The notes beneath the pieces were generated by a model. It worked only from the letters and a program-made list of their open reading frames with translations. It ran no database searches and was not told the origin of the DNA. From assembly GCA_965230225.1 (NCBI GenBank), contig CBDDKM010000005.1:1-64000 (forward strand): a stretch of 64,000 bases of DNA. Direction: 5' to 3'. This document shows positions 52,401 to 61,382 of the stretch, one piece after another; position 1 is the first letter of the stretch; the number at the start of each line of letters is the position of its first letter. A program made the position numbers and the translations under genes. This DNA comes from CALSMU01 sp965230225. Its GTDB lineage: Bacteria > Bacteroidota > Bacteroidia > Flavobacteriales_D > Parvicellaceae.

Positions 52401-52429
52401 CCCGTAATCTAGACCGTTACGGGTTTTTT
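52401..52429 (+). terminator. Intrinsic terminator after small sorting-domain gene
   Basis: 7-bp stem CCCGTAA / TTACGGG, 9-nt loop, then six T. Confidence 0.88.
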
Positions 52430-52443
52430 AGTTAAATTTCGGT

Positions 52444-54228
52444 ATGAAAAGCCTACTACTGTTCTTAACACTACTCCTGCCATTTACCTTTACCGCAGGA
52501 GACTCCTCAGTGGTAGAACAGCTGATAATCAACTTACAAAATGAGCCTGAAGAAGTTGATCAGACCAAAATATTATTACAAATATCCGGTCAATATTTTC
52601 CCGAAAATCCCGAACTCTCATTGGATTATGCTCAATTAGCTTTAGATAAAGCCATTGTTTTGCAAAATGCGGATCTACAATATGATGCCTATTGCCAAAT
52701 TGCAGAAATTTATAATCACATTACCAGTTTTGATCTGGCGCTGAAGCATTATAACGAAGCTTTATTATTAGTAGAAGGGAAGAATGAAAAGAAAATGTCC
52801 AATGTGCTTAATGAAATAGGTGGGGTTTATTATAACTATAACGATTATAACAATGCAAAAAAATATTTTGGTAGAGCGCTTAAGGTGCGCCTGAAACTCG
52901 GAGATAAAATACTGATTGCAGGATCGTATAATAACATAGCAGAAATTGAGCGCTTATCCGGAAACTATGATAAAGCAATAATTGGTTATGAGAAGGCACT
53001 TGAAATTAATCAGGAACTAAAAAATTATAGATGGCAAGCCATCAACTATTCCAATATAGGATTGGTTCATTTTGATCAGGGAAACTTAAAGGAAGCTCGG
53101 AAATTTGTCAATAAAGCAGTTACCATTGCAGAAAAACTACATCATCCTACAGTTCTTCAGTCTGCTATTTTGAGCTTAGGAGATATTGATTTTCATGAAA
53201 GGAAATATTATGAGGCCATTGAGAATTATAAAACAGCTTATGACCTTTCTGCAGAATATAGAGACATCTACAATCTTAAGTATGCTGCATTGGGGTTGTC
53301 CAACTCATTTAATCAGTTAGGAGATTTTAAGAAAGCACTGGACTTCCATTTGGAGTATACCAAATTGAAGGATTCTATTTTTAACGAGAACAAGCTAAAT
53401 CAGGTCATTTTTGTTCAGAATTATTTTGAGTCTCAAAGAAGAAAAAAGGAAATTGAAGCATTACAATACAAAAACATGCTTAACAATGCTGAGTTGGAAA
53501 AGCAGGAGCAAACGCGAATGCTTTACGTGTTTATTATTGTGTTTGTATTAATCATTGCCGGAATAGCAATTCTGGCTAACAGAACCAATGCTCGTAAAAA
53601 ACGTCAACTATCCAAGGCTCTGGATGAGAAAGTGGTGTTAATTCAGGAAATTCATCACAGAGTTAAAAACAACTTGCAGATTATATCCAGTTTATTGAAT
53701 TTACAGTCGTATAAAATTGAAAATCCAATTGCACTCAAATCGTTGGAAGACAGTAAGAGTAGAGTAAATTCTATGGCCCTAGTACATCAGAAACTATATG
53801 AATCTGGCAACTTTGCCGAGTTGGAATTTAAGAAGTATGTGGAACAGTTGATCCAATCTGTTGCGGAAAGTTATAGTGAGCCTACTACGGAAGTGTCATG
53901 GGATTTAAAAATTAGCGATTTAAAGGTAGACCTTGATACAGCTATTCCACTGGGGTTAATCATGACCGAGTTAATGACTAATTCTTTTAAGCACGCTTTT
54001 GTTGGAAGAAACAAAGGAGTTATTTCAACCACTTTTACCCAGGAAGGAGATTCTTATTTGTTACACTATTACGATGATGGAATAGGGTTCTCTAATGATT
54101 TTATTACCGATAAGGAGCAATCTCTTGGGATGGAGATCATCAGTGCGCTAATTGAGCAAATTTCGGGTAGAATAGAATGCTATTCGGATAAAGGAGCCAA
54201 TTATAAAATCACATTTAATTTGAAATAA
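52444..54228 (+). CDS. TPR sensor histidine kinase, HisKA_2 type
   Basis: A 594-residue protein: signal peptide (about 1-18), TPR repeats (about 40-320; for example KKYFGRALKVRLKLGD, IIGYEKALEINQE), a coiled segment, a transmembrane helix at about 357-377 (MLYVFIIVFVLIIAGIAIL), then a HisKA_2 domain with the H-box EIHHRVKNNLQIISSLLNLQS (about 402-422, second His as acceptor) and an ATPase domain (TELMTNSFKHAF, DDGIGF, SLGMEIISALIEQ). Periplasmic TPRs with a cytoplasmic kinase are common in Bacteroidota. No response regulator adjoins it, so it is an orphan kinase in this window. It lies 15 bp beyond one terminator and ends at another, so it is monocistronic. Signal unknown. Confidence 0.92.
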   Translation: MKSLLLFLTLLLPFTFTAGDSSVVEQLIINLQNEPEEVDQTKILLQISGQYFPENPELSLDYAQLALDKAIVLQNADLQYDAYCQIAEIYNHITSFDLALKHYNEALLLVEGKNEKKMSNVLNEIGGVYYNYNDYNNAKKYFGRALKVRLKLGDKILIAGSYNNIAEIERLSGNYDKAIIGYEKALEINQELKNYRWQAINYSNIGLVHFDQGNLKEARKFVNKAVTIAEKLHHPTVLQSAILSLGDIDFHERKYYEAIENYKTAYDLSAEYRDIYNLKYAALGLSNSFNQLGDFKKALDFHLEYTKLKDSIFNENKLNQVIFVQNYFESQRRKKEIEALQYKNMLNNAELEKQEQTRMLYVFIIVFVLIIAGIAILANRTNARKKRQLSKALDEKVVLIQEIHHRVKNNLQIISSLLNLQSYKIENPIALKSLEDSKSRVNSMALVHQKLYESGNFAELEFKKYVEQLIQSVAESYSEPTTEVSWDLKISDLKVDLDTAIPLGLIMTELMTNSFKHAFVGRNKGVISTTFTQEGDSYLLHYYDDGIGFSNDFITDKEQSLGMEIISALIEQISGRIECYSDKGANYKITFNLK

Positions 54229-54230
54229 AA

Positions 54231-54252
54231 AAAAGCCGCAATTTGCGGCTTT
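54231..54252. terminator. Bidirectional terminator
   Basis: Stem AAAGCCGCA / TGCGGCTTT with a 3-nt loop, between the convergent kinase and acyl-CoA carboxylase genes. Confidence 0.88.
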
Positions 54253-54258
54253 CAATAT

Positions 54259-55800
54259 TTATAATGGAATGTTTCCGTGTTTTTTCTTTGGTAGTTCATC
54301 CACCTTATTTTCTAGCATTTTGAAAGCTCTGATCAGCTTCTCTCTGGTTTGATTTGGTTTGATCACCTCGTCAACATATCCTCTGGCAGCTGCATTGTAC
54401 GGATTGGCGAACATTTCAGCATACTCAGCTTCTTTTTCTTTCCATTTTGCTTCAGGATCTTCAGCTCCTTTGATTTCTTTCTTAAAGATAATCTCTGCAG
54501 CACCTTTTGCTCCCATTACTGCAATTTCTGCACTTGGCCATGCGTAGTTCATGTCAGCACCAATGTGTTTTGAGTTCATTACATCGTATGCACCACCGTA
54601 TGCTTTTCTGGTAATTACCGTTACTCTTGGTACAGTAGCTTCGCTGAATGCATAAAGTAGTTTCGCTCCATTGGTAATAATAGCGTTCCATTCCTGGTCA
54701 GTCCCAGGTAAGAAACCAGGTACGTCCTCTAGCACTAATAAAGGAATGTTAAATGAATCACAGAATCGAACAAATCTTCCAGCCTTTTTAGACGATTCTA
54801 CATCTAATACACCTGCAAGTACCGCTGGCTGATTTCCTACAATACCAATAGACCTTCCAGCTAATCTGGCAAATCCTACAATTATATTTTCAGCGTAATC
54901 CTTATGCACCTCTAAGAAAGAGTCTTCATCAACTATTCCATTGATGACTTCTTTCATGTCGTATGGTAAGTTAGGATTGTCCGGTACAATATTGTCTAAA
55001 ACTTCTCTGGTTTCATCCTTCCCAAATTCGTAAGGTACAACAGGTGCTTTTTCCTCACAGTTCTGTGGGATGTAGGAAAGCAATTGCTTAAGGTGATTAA
55101 TGGCGTCAATTTCGTTAGCACACGAAAAATGAGTAACACCGGATTTAGTAGAATGAGTAGATGCTCCACCTAATTCCTCTGCAGTAACTTCTTCGTTGGT
55201 AACCGTCTTAACCACATTTGGTCCGGTAACGAACATATAAGAAGTGTTTTCCACCATCAGAATAAAATCTGTTAGAGCAGGAGAATAAACCGCTCCACCA
55301 GCACATGGTCCCATAATGGCAGAAAGCTGCGGAATTACTCCGGAAGAAAGTGTATTTCTATAAAAGATATCAGCATATCCACCTAGCGAAACAACACCTT
55401 CCTGAATACGAGCACCACCGGAATCATTTAATCCAATTACCGGAGCCCCGTTCTTCATGGCCAGATCCATAATCTTACAGATCTTTTCGGCGTGAGCTTC
55501 TGCTAAAGAACCTCCCAATACGGTAAAATCTTGCGAAAAAGCATAAACTAAACGACCGTTAATGGTTCCATAACCGGTAACAACACCATCTCCAAGAAAT
55601 TTAGTTTTGTCCAACCCAAAATTAGTGGAACGGTGCATGACCATTGCTCCAATTTCTTCAAAAGATCCTTTGTCAAATAAGAAATGAATTCTTTCTCGGG
55701 CAGTTAGTTTCCCTTTGCTGTGTTGTGATTCGATTCGCTTCTCACCACCACCCAACTTGGATTCTGCTATCTTCTTTTCTAATATTTCAATTTTATCCAT
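54259..55800 (-). CDS. Acyl-CoA carboxylase beta subunit (propionyl-CoA carboxylase / methylmalonyl-CoA decarboxylase type)
   Basis: A 513-residue carboxyltransferase subunit that exchanges a carboxyl group between biotin and an acyl-CoA, most likely propionyl-CoA to methylmalonyl-CoA. N-terminal half: KLTARERIHFLFDKGSFEE, FSQDFTVLGGSLAEAHAEKI, LNDSGGARIQEGV and GPCAGGAVYSPALTDF. C-terminal half: FVRFCDSFNIPLLVLEDVPGFLPG and RKAYGGAYDVMNSKHIGAD. Length is standard. The biotin carboxylase (alpha) subunit and biotin carrier are not nearby. The gene lies 30 bp downstream of the aminopeptidase gene on the same strand and may be cotranscribed. The choice between pccB and mmdA cannot be made from this sequence alone. 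Confidence 0.94.
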   Translation of the reverse strand: MDKIEILEKKIAESKLGGGEKRIESQHSKGKLTARERIHFLFDKGSFEEIGAMVMHRSTNFGLDKTKFLGDGVVTGYGTINGRLVYAFSQDFTVLGGSLAEAHAEKICKIMDLAMKNGAPVIGLNDSGGARIQEGVVSLGGYADIFYRNTLSSGVIPQLSAIMGPCAGGAVYSPALTDFILMVENTSYMFVTGPNVVKTVTNEEVTAEELGGASTHSTKSGVTHFSCANEIDAINHLKQLLSYIPQNCEEKAPVVPYEFGKDETREVLDNIVPDNPNLPYDMKEVINGIVDEDSFLEVHKDYAENIIVGFARLAGRSIGIVGNQPAVLAGVLDVESSKKAGRFVRFCDSFNIPLLVLEDVPGFLPGTDQEWNAIITNGAKLLYAFSEATVPRVTVITRKAYGGAYDVMNSKHIGADMNYAWPSAEIAVMGAKGAAEIIFKKEIKGAEDPEAKWKEKEAEYAEMFANPYNAAARGYVDEVIKPNQTREKLIRAFKMLENKVDELPKKKHGNIPL

Positions 55801-55830
55801 GCGTCAAATTTCTCAAATAAATTTGATTTA

Positions 55831-57141
55831 TTAACTGTTTTCAGTTACCAATTGCCCCATTAAAGCTTCGATTTCTTCCACTTCTATTGGGATGTCTCTC
55901 ATTAAATTAAACGGCTCTCCGCTCTCTTGTACCACAACATCATCCTCCAATCTAATTCCTAAATTTTCTTCAGGAATGTAGATTCCTGGCTCAACAGTAA
56001 ATACCATTCCTGCTTCAATCGGAACATTCCACAGTCCTACATCATGTGTGTCCAGTCCAATGTAGTGAGAAGTTCCGTGCATGAAATACTTCTTATAAGC
56101 AGGCCATGCAGGGTCCTGATTAGCGATATCTTCTTCGGTAATTAAGCCAAGTCCCAGTAACTCTTTCTCCATTAGTTTTCCTACTTCTACGTGGTAATCA
56201 TTAAGGTAGGTTCCAGGGACTAATAACTTAGTAGCCGCCTTTTTTACTCTCAATACTGCGTTGTAAACGTCTTTCTGACGCTCAGTAAATTTTCCGCTTA
56301 CAGGTACACATCTGGTTAAGTCAGACGCATAGTTAGCATACTCAGCTCCAAAATCCATAAGGATTACATCTCCATCTTTACATTCTTTATTGTTTTCGAT
56401 GTAGTGCAATACACAAGCACTATAACCAGATCCAATAATTGGGGTGTAAGCAAATCCTTTGGAACGGTTATTAAGGAATTCGTGCATCAATTCAGCTTCG
56501 ATGTTGTATTCCATTACCCCTGGTTTAATGAACCCCAGAATTCTTCTAAACCCTTTATTGGTAATGTCACAAGCTTTTTGCATCATTTCCAATTCGATTG
56601 GGTGCTTAATAGAACGAACCTGGTGCATAATTGGAGCGCTTCTTTCGTATCGGTGCGCAGGATAAGTTTCCTTGCACCAGTCAATAAAACGATCTTCTCT
56701 AGTTTGTACTTCTGTATTTGCTCTTAGGTGTTCGTTAGTATTTAAGTATACATTTTCCGCCTCACTCATTAAGGTTTTGAAAATGGTTTCAAATTGATCT
56801 AGCCAATAAACTGTTTTGATTCCAGAAGTTTCAAAAGCCTCTTCCTTGTCCAATTTAGCACCTTCCCAAATGGCAATTAGTTCACTCGTTTCTTTTAGAA
56901 ACAAAACTTCTCTGTGCTTTTCATTTTTACAATCCGGGAAAATAACCAGGATGCTTTCTTCCTGATCTACACCCGAAAGGTGAAGAATATCTCTGTGCTG
57001 TACAAAAGGAGTTGTACTATCAGCACTTGTGGTAATAATGTCGTTAGAGTTAAATACAGCTAGCGAATTTGGTTTTAAATGCGCTCTGAATTTTTCACGG
57101 TTATGGATGTATAGCTCTTTGTTAATTCTTTCGTATTTCAT
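55831..57141 (-). CDS. pepP: Xaa-Pro aminopeptidase (aminopeptidase P)
   Basis: A 436-residue M24 metallopeptidase that removes the N-terminal residue before a proline. The ATG at 57141 is preferred over a TTG three codons upstream. N-terminal creatinase-like domain to about 170; catalytic pita-bread domain after that. Metal ligands are visible in order: Asp in MDFGAEYANYASD (two Asp), His in HGTSHYIGLDTHD, Glu in VFTVEPGIYIPEE and Glu in GIRLEDDVVV. Length is as expected for PepP. It lies 30 bp upstream of the acyl-CoA carboxylase gene on the same strand. Confidence 0.95.
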   Translation of the reverse strand: MKYERINKELYIHNREKFRAHLKPNSLAVFNSNDIITTSADSTTPFVQHRDILHLSGVDQEESILVIFPDCKNEKHREVLFLKETSELIAIWEGAKLDKEEAFETSGIKTVYWLDQFETIFKTLMSEAENVYLNTNEHLRANTEVQTREDRFIDWCKETYPAHRYERSAPIMHQVRSIKHPIELEMMQKACDITNKGFRRILGFIKPGVMEYNIEAELMHEFLNNRSKGFAYTPIIGSGYSACVLHYIENNKECKDGDVILMDFGAEYANYASDLTRCVPVSGKFTERQKDVYNAVLRVKKAATKLLVPGTYLNDYHVEVGKLMEKELLGLGLITEEDIANQDPAWPAYKKYFMHGTSHYIGLDTHDVGLWNVPIEAGMVFTVEPGIYIPEENLGIRLEDDVVVQESGEPFNLMRDIPIEVEEIEALMGQLVTENS

Positions 57142-57208
57142 AACGTTCAATTGGTTTCGATTTAAGAGATGTAAAAGTAATAATTTTTACATGGCGATTA
57201 ACCATAAA

Positions 57209-57237
57209 AAAAGTGGTGCAAAGAAAACACCACTTTT
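57209..57237 (-). terminator. Intrinsic terminator after the 108-residue orphan gene
   Basis: 10-bp arms AAAAGTGGTG / CACCACTTTT with a 9-nt loop and a minus-strand U tract. It lies 24 bp beyond the stop at 57261. Confidence 0.9.
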
Positions 57238-57260
57238 AGCTAATTAAATGCGATTAGAAC

Positions 57261-57587
57261 TTAAATCCCTTCCTTTTCCAGATGGTGTTTCGTATGGTAG
57301 TTTTCGATTACTTCAATAAGTCTTTTATACTCATTCGAAACTTGCGCTACTCCAATTGCTCCTCCGGCCATACCTTTTCCTTCTTTCTTGAAATTGAGTT
57401 CGGTATCGCCCATTTGATCGGTGATGGTTACTCTAAAGGCAAACCTTTTAACAAAAGCTCCAAAAAGAATTCTTAGCACTTTGTTTCCCTTTCCGTATGT
57501 TCCAATCATATTGGTTCCAGATTCTAGTTTATACCCTCTTTGAGTAAGCGTATTTCCTAATACTTCTGCCAATTGTTCTGTCGACAA
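57261..57587 (-). CDS. Orphan small protein with TTG start and interrupted upstream frame
   Basis: A 108-residue cytoplasmic protein that I do not recognise. It contains a Gly/Lys-rich centre (GTYGKGNKVLRILFGAFVKRFAFRVTI) and an amphipathic C-terminal helix (EYKRLIEVIENYHTKHHLEK). The only start in the uninterrupted frame is TTG at 57587. The frame continues upstream without ATG, GTG or TTG through codons that read as plausible protein (KGKSESTFTFKN) to a TAA at 57633-57635; beyond that stop it continues in the same frame to ATG at 57680. Either the TTG is the true start, with the TACTTTTA-like element (about 57596-57607) as promoter, or the gene carries a nonsense codon. It has a strong terminator, so it appears to be an expressed unit. 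Confidence 0.65.
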   Translation of the reverse strand: MSTEQLAEVLGNTLTQRGYKLESGTNMIGTYGKGNKVLRILFGAFVKRFAFRVTITDQMGDTELNFKKEGKGMAGGAIGVAQVSNEYKRLIEVIENYHTKHHLEKEGI

Positions 57588-57632
57588 ATTTTTAAATGTA
57601 AAAGTAGATTCGGATTTTCCTTTTTTAACTAG

Positions 57633-57680
57633 TTACTCCTGTGCGTCAAGTACGTTTTCGTCATTCATAGTGTCGGTCAT
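57633..57680 (-). other. 15-codon frame (MTDTMNDENVLDAQE) in phase with the downstream gene
   Basis: ATG at 57680 to TAA at 57633-57635, in the same reading frame as the 57261-57587 gene and separated from its TTG by 15 sense codons. It could be a leader peptide or the N-terminus of a gene interrupted by a stop. Confidence 0.4.
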
Positions 57681-57845
57681 ATTTTATAGTTCGTAGTTAA
57701 ATATACTTTTTTTATCGATGGTTTTAGCAATTTAGAAGAGGATGTCTTTTTGAAGTAGATTCGTTATTTCAATTCTCGCCTTGTTTAGAAAGATTCTAAA
57801 TAGTAAACGTAAAAAAGATAGTGTCGAAGTAAAAGCTACAAATGT

Positions 57846-57853
57846 TAAATTTG
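57846..57853 (+). promoter_or_regulatory. -7 promoter box for sdhCAB
   Basis: TAAATTTG, exact TAnnTTTG, 26 bp before the sdhC ATG. Confidence 0.55.
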
Positions 57854-57879
57854 CCAACTGATTAAACAATCTAATATTC

Positions 57880-58509
57880 ATGAAAACATCTGTAGCAAGG
57901 AAAATTGTGATGGGGTTAACTGGTTTATTCTTAGTCACTTTTCTTATAGTTCATTTGCTGATCAATTCATTCTCACTTTTTAGCAAAGAATTATTCAATG
58001 AAGGTTCTCATTTTATGGCAACCAATCCATTAATTCAAGTCATGCAGTACGTTTTGGCACTTGGTTTTATCATTCATATCGGAATGGGAATCAAGTTGAC
58101 CATGCAAAACAATGCTGCTAGAGACGTAAAGTATGTGAAAAACAATGCTGCAGCTAATTCTGGTTTCTCTTCAAGGAGTATGATCATAACTGGGATTTTG
58201 GTGCTGTTGTTTTTGGTTCTTCACATGAAAGATTTCTTCGTTGAAATCAAATTTAACGATTTGGGAGGGCTTCCTTCAGATTATGATCTGTTGGTTAAAG
58301 TATTCTCCAATCCTGCTTATGTTGGGATTTATGTTGCATCGTTTATCCTTTTAGGGATTCACTTGCACCACGGGTTTCAGTCGGCATTCCAGAGTATTGG
58401 TGTAAATCACCCAAAGTATACTCCGGTAATTAAAATGCTGGGAGTAGCATTTTGTATTGTTATTGCTGTTGGTTTTTCTGCCATCGCACTGAAACATTTT
58501 TTAGCTTAA
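57880..58509 (+). CDS. sdhC: Succinate dehydrogenase cytochrome b558 subunit
   Basis: A 209-residue integral membrane subunit of complex II, anchoring SdhAB and passing electrons to menaquinone. Five transmembrane segments are visible, at about 8-30, 55-78, 102-120, 142-165 and 185-207. Histidines in the helices (for example LIVHLLINS, IHIGMGIKL, LHMKDFF, LGIHLHHGF) are suited to bind two haems, as in the B-type (single-subunit, dihaem) enzymes of this phylum. It leads the sdhCAB operon with short gaps and is preceded by a -7 promoter box. Confidence 0.95.
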   Translation: MKTSVARKIVMGLTGLFLVTFLIVHLLINSFSLFSKELFNEGSHFMATNPLIQVMQYVLALGFIIHIGMGIKLTMQNNAARDVKYVKNNAAANSGFSSRSMIITGILVLLFLVLHMKDFFVEIKFNDLGGLPSDYDLLVKVFSNPAYVGIYVASFILLGIHLHHGFQSAFQSIGVNHPKYTPVIKMLGVAFCIVIAVGFSAIALKHFLA

Positions 58510-58536
58510 TTCTAGACCAATAAATCTTAAAACAAT

Positions 58537-60552
58537 ATGTCAGTTTTAGATTCTAAAATACCAGAAGGGCCACTTAAAGATAAGTGGACCAATCATAAAA
58601 ATAAAATTAACCTCGTTAACCCGGCAAACAAAAGATTGATCGATGTGATCGTAGTTGGGACCGGACTTGCAGGTGGTTCTGCAGCAGCTTCATTAGCTGA
58701 GATGGGGTACAATGTAAAAGCATTTGCTTATCAGGATTCTCCACGTAGAGCTCACTCTATTGCTGCTCAGGGAGGGATCAACGCAGCAAAAAACTACCAA
58801 AACGATGGTGATTCTGCTTACCGTTTGTTTTACGATACTGTAAAAGGTGGTGATTATAGAGCTCGTGAGGCTAATGTTTATCGTTTAGCTGAGGTTTCAG
58901 CTAATATTATAGATCAATGTGTAGCTCAAGGTGTTCCGTTTGCACGTGAATATGGAGGGTTGTTAGATAACCGTTCATTTGGAGGAGTACTGGTTTCCAG
59001 AACTTTCTATGCTAAAGGACAAACAGGACAGCAATTGTTGTTAGGAGCTTATTCTGCAATGTGTCGTCAAATTGCAAAAGGAAAGATCGAAATGTACAAC
59101 CGTCACGAAATGCTGGATTTAGTGGTGGTTGATGGGAAGGCAAGAGGAATTATTGCCAGAGATCTTGTTACCGGAGAGATTCAAAGACATTCTGCTCACG
59201 CTGTTGTGATTGCCAGTGGAGGATATGGAAATGTATTCTTCCTTTCTACCAACGCTATGGGGTCTAATGCTACTGCAGCCTGGAAAATCCATAAAAAGGG
59301 AGCTTACTTTGCTAACCCTTGTTACACACAAATTCATCCAACATGTATTCCACGTTCAGGAGATCATCAGTCTAAACTGACCTTGATGTCTGAGTCGTTG
59401 AGAAACGATGGTAGAATTTGGGTGCCAAAGAAAATGGAAGATGTTGAGGCGATTAGAGCAGGTAAACTTAAGCCAACTCAAATCAAAGAAGAAGATAGAG
59501 ATTATTATCTGGAAAGAAGATATCCGGCATTTGGTAACCTGGTGCCAAGAGATGTTGCTTCCAGAGCAGCTAAAGAGAGATGTGACGCTGGTTATGGAGT
59601 AAACGCTACAGGTGAAGCAGTTTATCTTGACTTTAAATCAGCAATCATTAGATACGGTAAAGAAAAAGCTAATATCCTGAACATTAAAAACCCAAGTGAT
59701 ACTAAGATTGTGGAGCTTGGAGAAAAAGTGGTAGAAGCTAAGTATGGTAACCTATTCCAGATGTACGAGAAGATCGTGGATGAAAACCCATATAAAACAC
59801 CAATGATGATTTATCCTGCGGTTCACTATACCATGGGAGGAATTTGGGTAGATTATAACTTAATGACAACCGTACCTGGATGTTATGCAGCTGGAGAAGC
59901 GAACTTCTCTGATCACGGAGCAAACAGATTAGGAGCATCTGCATTGATGCAAGGGTTGGCTGATGGTTATTTCGTATTGCCATATACCATTGGAGATTAT
60001 TTGGCTGATGAGATTAGAACGGGAGAGATTCCAACGAATACTCCTGAGTTTGATCAGGCAGAGAAAGCTGTTAAAGATCAGATCAACAAATTAATGTCCA
60101 TCAACGGAACTAAGTCTGTTGATCATTTCCATAAGCAATTAGGAAATGTGATGTGGAACAATGTTGGTATGGCTAGAAACGAGGCTGGCTTGAAAGAAGC
60201 GATTGAGAAGATTCGTGCCATTAGAGAAGAATTCTGGAAGGATGTTAGAATTCCAGGTGATGCAGTGGGGATGAATACTGAATTGGAAAAAGCCGGTAGA
60301 GTTGCTGATTTCCTTGAATTAGGTGAGTTATTTGCAGTGGATGCACTTCAAAGAAATGAGTCTTGTGGAGGTCACTTCAGAGAGGAATCTGTAGAGTTAG
60401 ACGGAGAGCAAAAAGGAGAGGCGAAACGTGATGATGTTAACTTCCGTTACGTTGCAGCCTGGGAGTGGACAGGTGATCCTGGAAAAGCCAATTTGCATAA
60501 AGAACAATTAGAGTTTAACGATATCGAACTAAAACAACGTTCGTACAAATAA
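58537..60552 (+). CDS. sdhA: Succinate dehydrogenase/fumarate reductase flavoprotein subunit
   Basis: A 671-residue FAD-containing catalytic subunit of complex II, oxidising succinate to fumarate in the citric acid cycle. The FAD-binding loop VVGTGLAGGSAAASLAEMGY lies at about 39-58. HSIAAQGGINAAKN (about 73-86) carries the FAD-linking His region. PAVHYTMGGIWVDY and GEANFSDHGANRLGASALMQGL form the substrate/FAD site, and NESCGGHFREES follows near the C-terminus. Length fits the type B enzyme. It lies 27 bp after sdhC and 8 bp before sdhB. Confidence 0.97.
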   Translation: MSVLDSKIPEGPLKDKWTNHKNKINLVNPANKRLIDVIVVGTGLAGGSAAASLAEMGYNVKAFAYQDSPRRAHSIAAQGGINAAKNYQNDGDSAYRLFYDTVKGGDYRAREANVYRLAEVSANIIDQCVAQGVPFAREYGGLLDNRSFGGVLVSRTFYAKGQTGQQLLLGAYSAMCRQIAKGKIEMYNRHEMLDLVVVDGKARGIIARDLVTGEIQRHSAHAVVIASGGYGNVFFLSTNAMGSNATAAWKIHKKGAYFANPCYTQIHPTCIPRSGDHQSKLTLMSESLRNDGRIWVPKKMEDVEAIRAGKLKPTQIKEEDRDYYLERRYPAFGNLVPRDVASRAAKERCDAGYGVNATGEAVYLDFKSAIIRYGKEKANILNIKNPSDTKIVELGEKVVEAKYGNLFQMYEKIVDENPYKTPMMIYPAVHYTMGGIWVDYNLMTTVPGCYAAGEANFSDHGANRLGASALMQGLADGYFVLPYTIGDYLADEIRTGEIPTNTPEFDQAEKAVKDQINKLMSINGTKSVDHFHKQLGNVMWNNVGMARNEAGLKEAIEKIRAIREEFWKDVRIPGDAVGMNTELEKAGRVADFLELGELFAVDALQRNESCGGHFREESVELDGEQKGEAKRDDVNFRYVAAWEWTGDPGKANLHKEQLEFNDIELKQRSYK

Positions 60553-60560
60553 TAGAAGAT

Positions 60561-61331
60561 ATGTCAGGAAAAAAAGATATGGATCTAACGCTAAGAATTT
60601 GGCGTCAAAAAGACCAAAAGTCTGCTGGAAAAATGGTGGATTATCCTGTTAAAGATATTTCACCGGATTCATCTTTCCTTGAAATGATGGATGTATTGAA
60701 CGAGGGGTTAGTTAACAAAGGAGAGGAGCCAGTAGCCTTCGATCACGATTGTCGTGAGGGGATTTGCGGAATGTGTTCTCTTTATATTGATGGAGAGGCT
60801 CATGGTCCGGATAGAGAAATTACAACTTGTCAGTTGCACATGCGTAAATTTAAGCATGGAGATACAATTACAATTGAACCATGGAGAGCTAAAGCTTTTC
60901 CGGTAATCAAAGATTTGATTGTAGATAGAAGTGCATTTGAAAGAATTCAGCAATCTGGAGGGTTTATTTCTGTTAATACTTCCGGAAATACTCAAGATGC
61001 TAATGCTATTCCAATTCCAAAGGAAAATGCAGATAAGGCTATGGATGCAGCAACTTGTATTGGTTGTGGTGCTTGTGTAGCAACTTGTAAGAATGCTTCT
61101 GCAATGTTATTCGTTGCGGCTAAAGTATCTCAATATGCATTGTTACCTCAGGGGCAGGTAGAGAGAAAGAAAAGAGTTATTAATATGGTAAACCAAATGG
61201 AAGTTGAAGGATTTGGTAACTGTACTAATACTGGGGCATGTGAGGTGGAGTGTCCAAAAGGAATTTCTCTTACTAATATTGCAAGATTAAACAGAGAGTA
61301 TTTAGCAGCTTCTTTAGTAAAAGAAGATTAA
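60561..61331 (+). CDS. sdhB: Succinate dehydrogenase/fumarate reductase iron-sulfur subunit
   Basis: A 256-residue electron-transfer subunit of complex II. The [2Fe-2S] cluster ligands are Cys64, Cys69, Cys72 and Cys90 (DCREGICGMC); the [4Fe-4S] ligands Cys166, Cys169, Cys172 with Cys231 (CIGCGAC...CP); and the [3Fe-4S] ligands Cys176, Cys221 and Cys227. All are present. The gene completes the sdhCAB operon and is followed directly by a terminator shared with the convergent XRE regulator gene. Confidence 0.97.
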   Translation: MSGKKDMDLTLRIWRQKDQKSAGKMVDYPVKDISPDSSFLEMMDVLNEGLVNKGEEPVAFDHDCREGICGMCSLYIDGEAHGPDREITTCQLHMRKFKHGDTITIEPWRAKAFPVIKDLIVDRSAFERIQQSGGFISVNTSGNTQDANAIPIPKENADKAMDAATCIGCGACVATCKNASAMLFVAAKVSQYALLPQGQVERKKRVINMVNQMEVEGFGNCTNTGACEVECPKGISLTNIARLNREYLAASLVKED

Positions 61332-61352
61332 TAGCTAATTCAATATCATTTT

Positions 61353-61382
61353 AAAGGCCTGGTGTAATCATCAGGCCTTTTT
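61353..61382. terminator. Bidirectional terminator between sdhB and XRE gene
   Basis: 9-bp arms AAAGGCCTG / CAGGCCTTT, 10-nt loop and T tract. The right arm overlaps the last codons and stop of the minus-strand XRE gene (stop 61371-61373). Confidence 0.88.
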
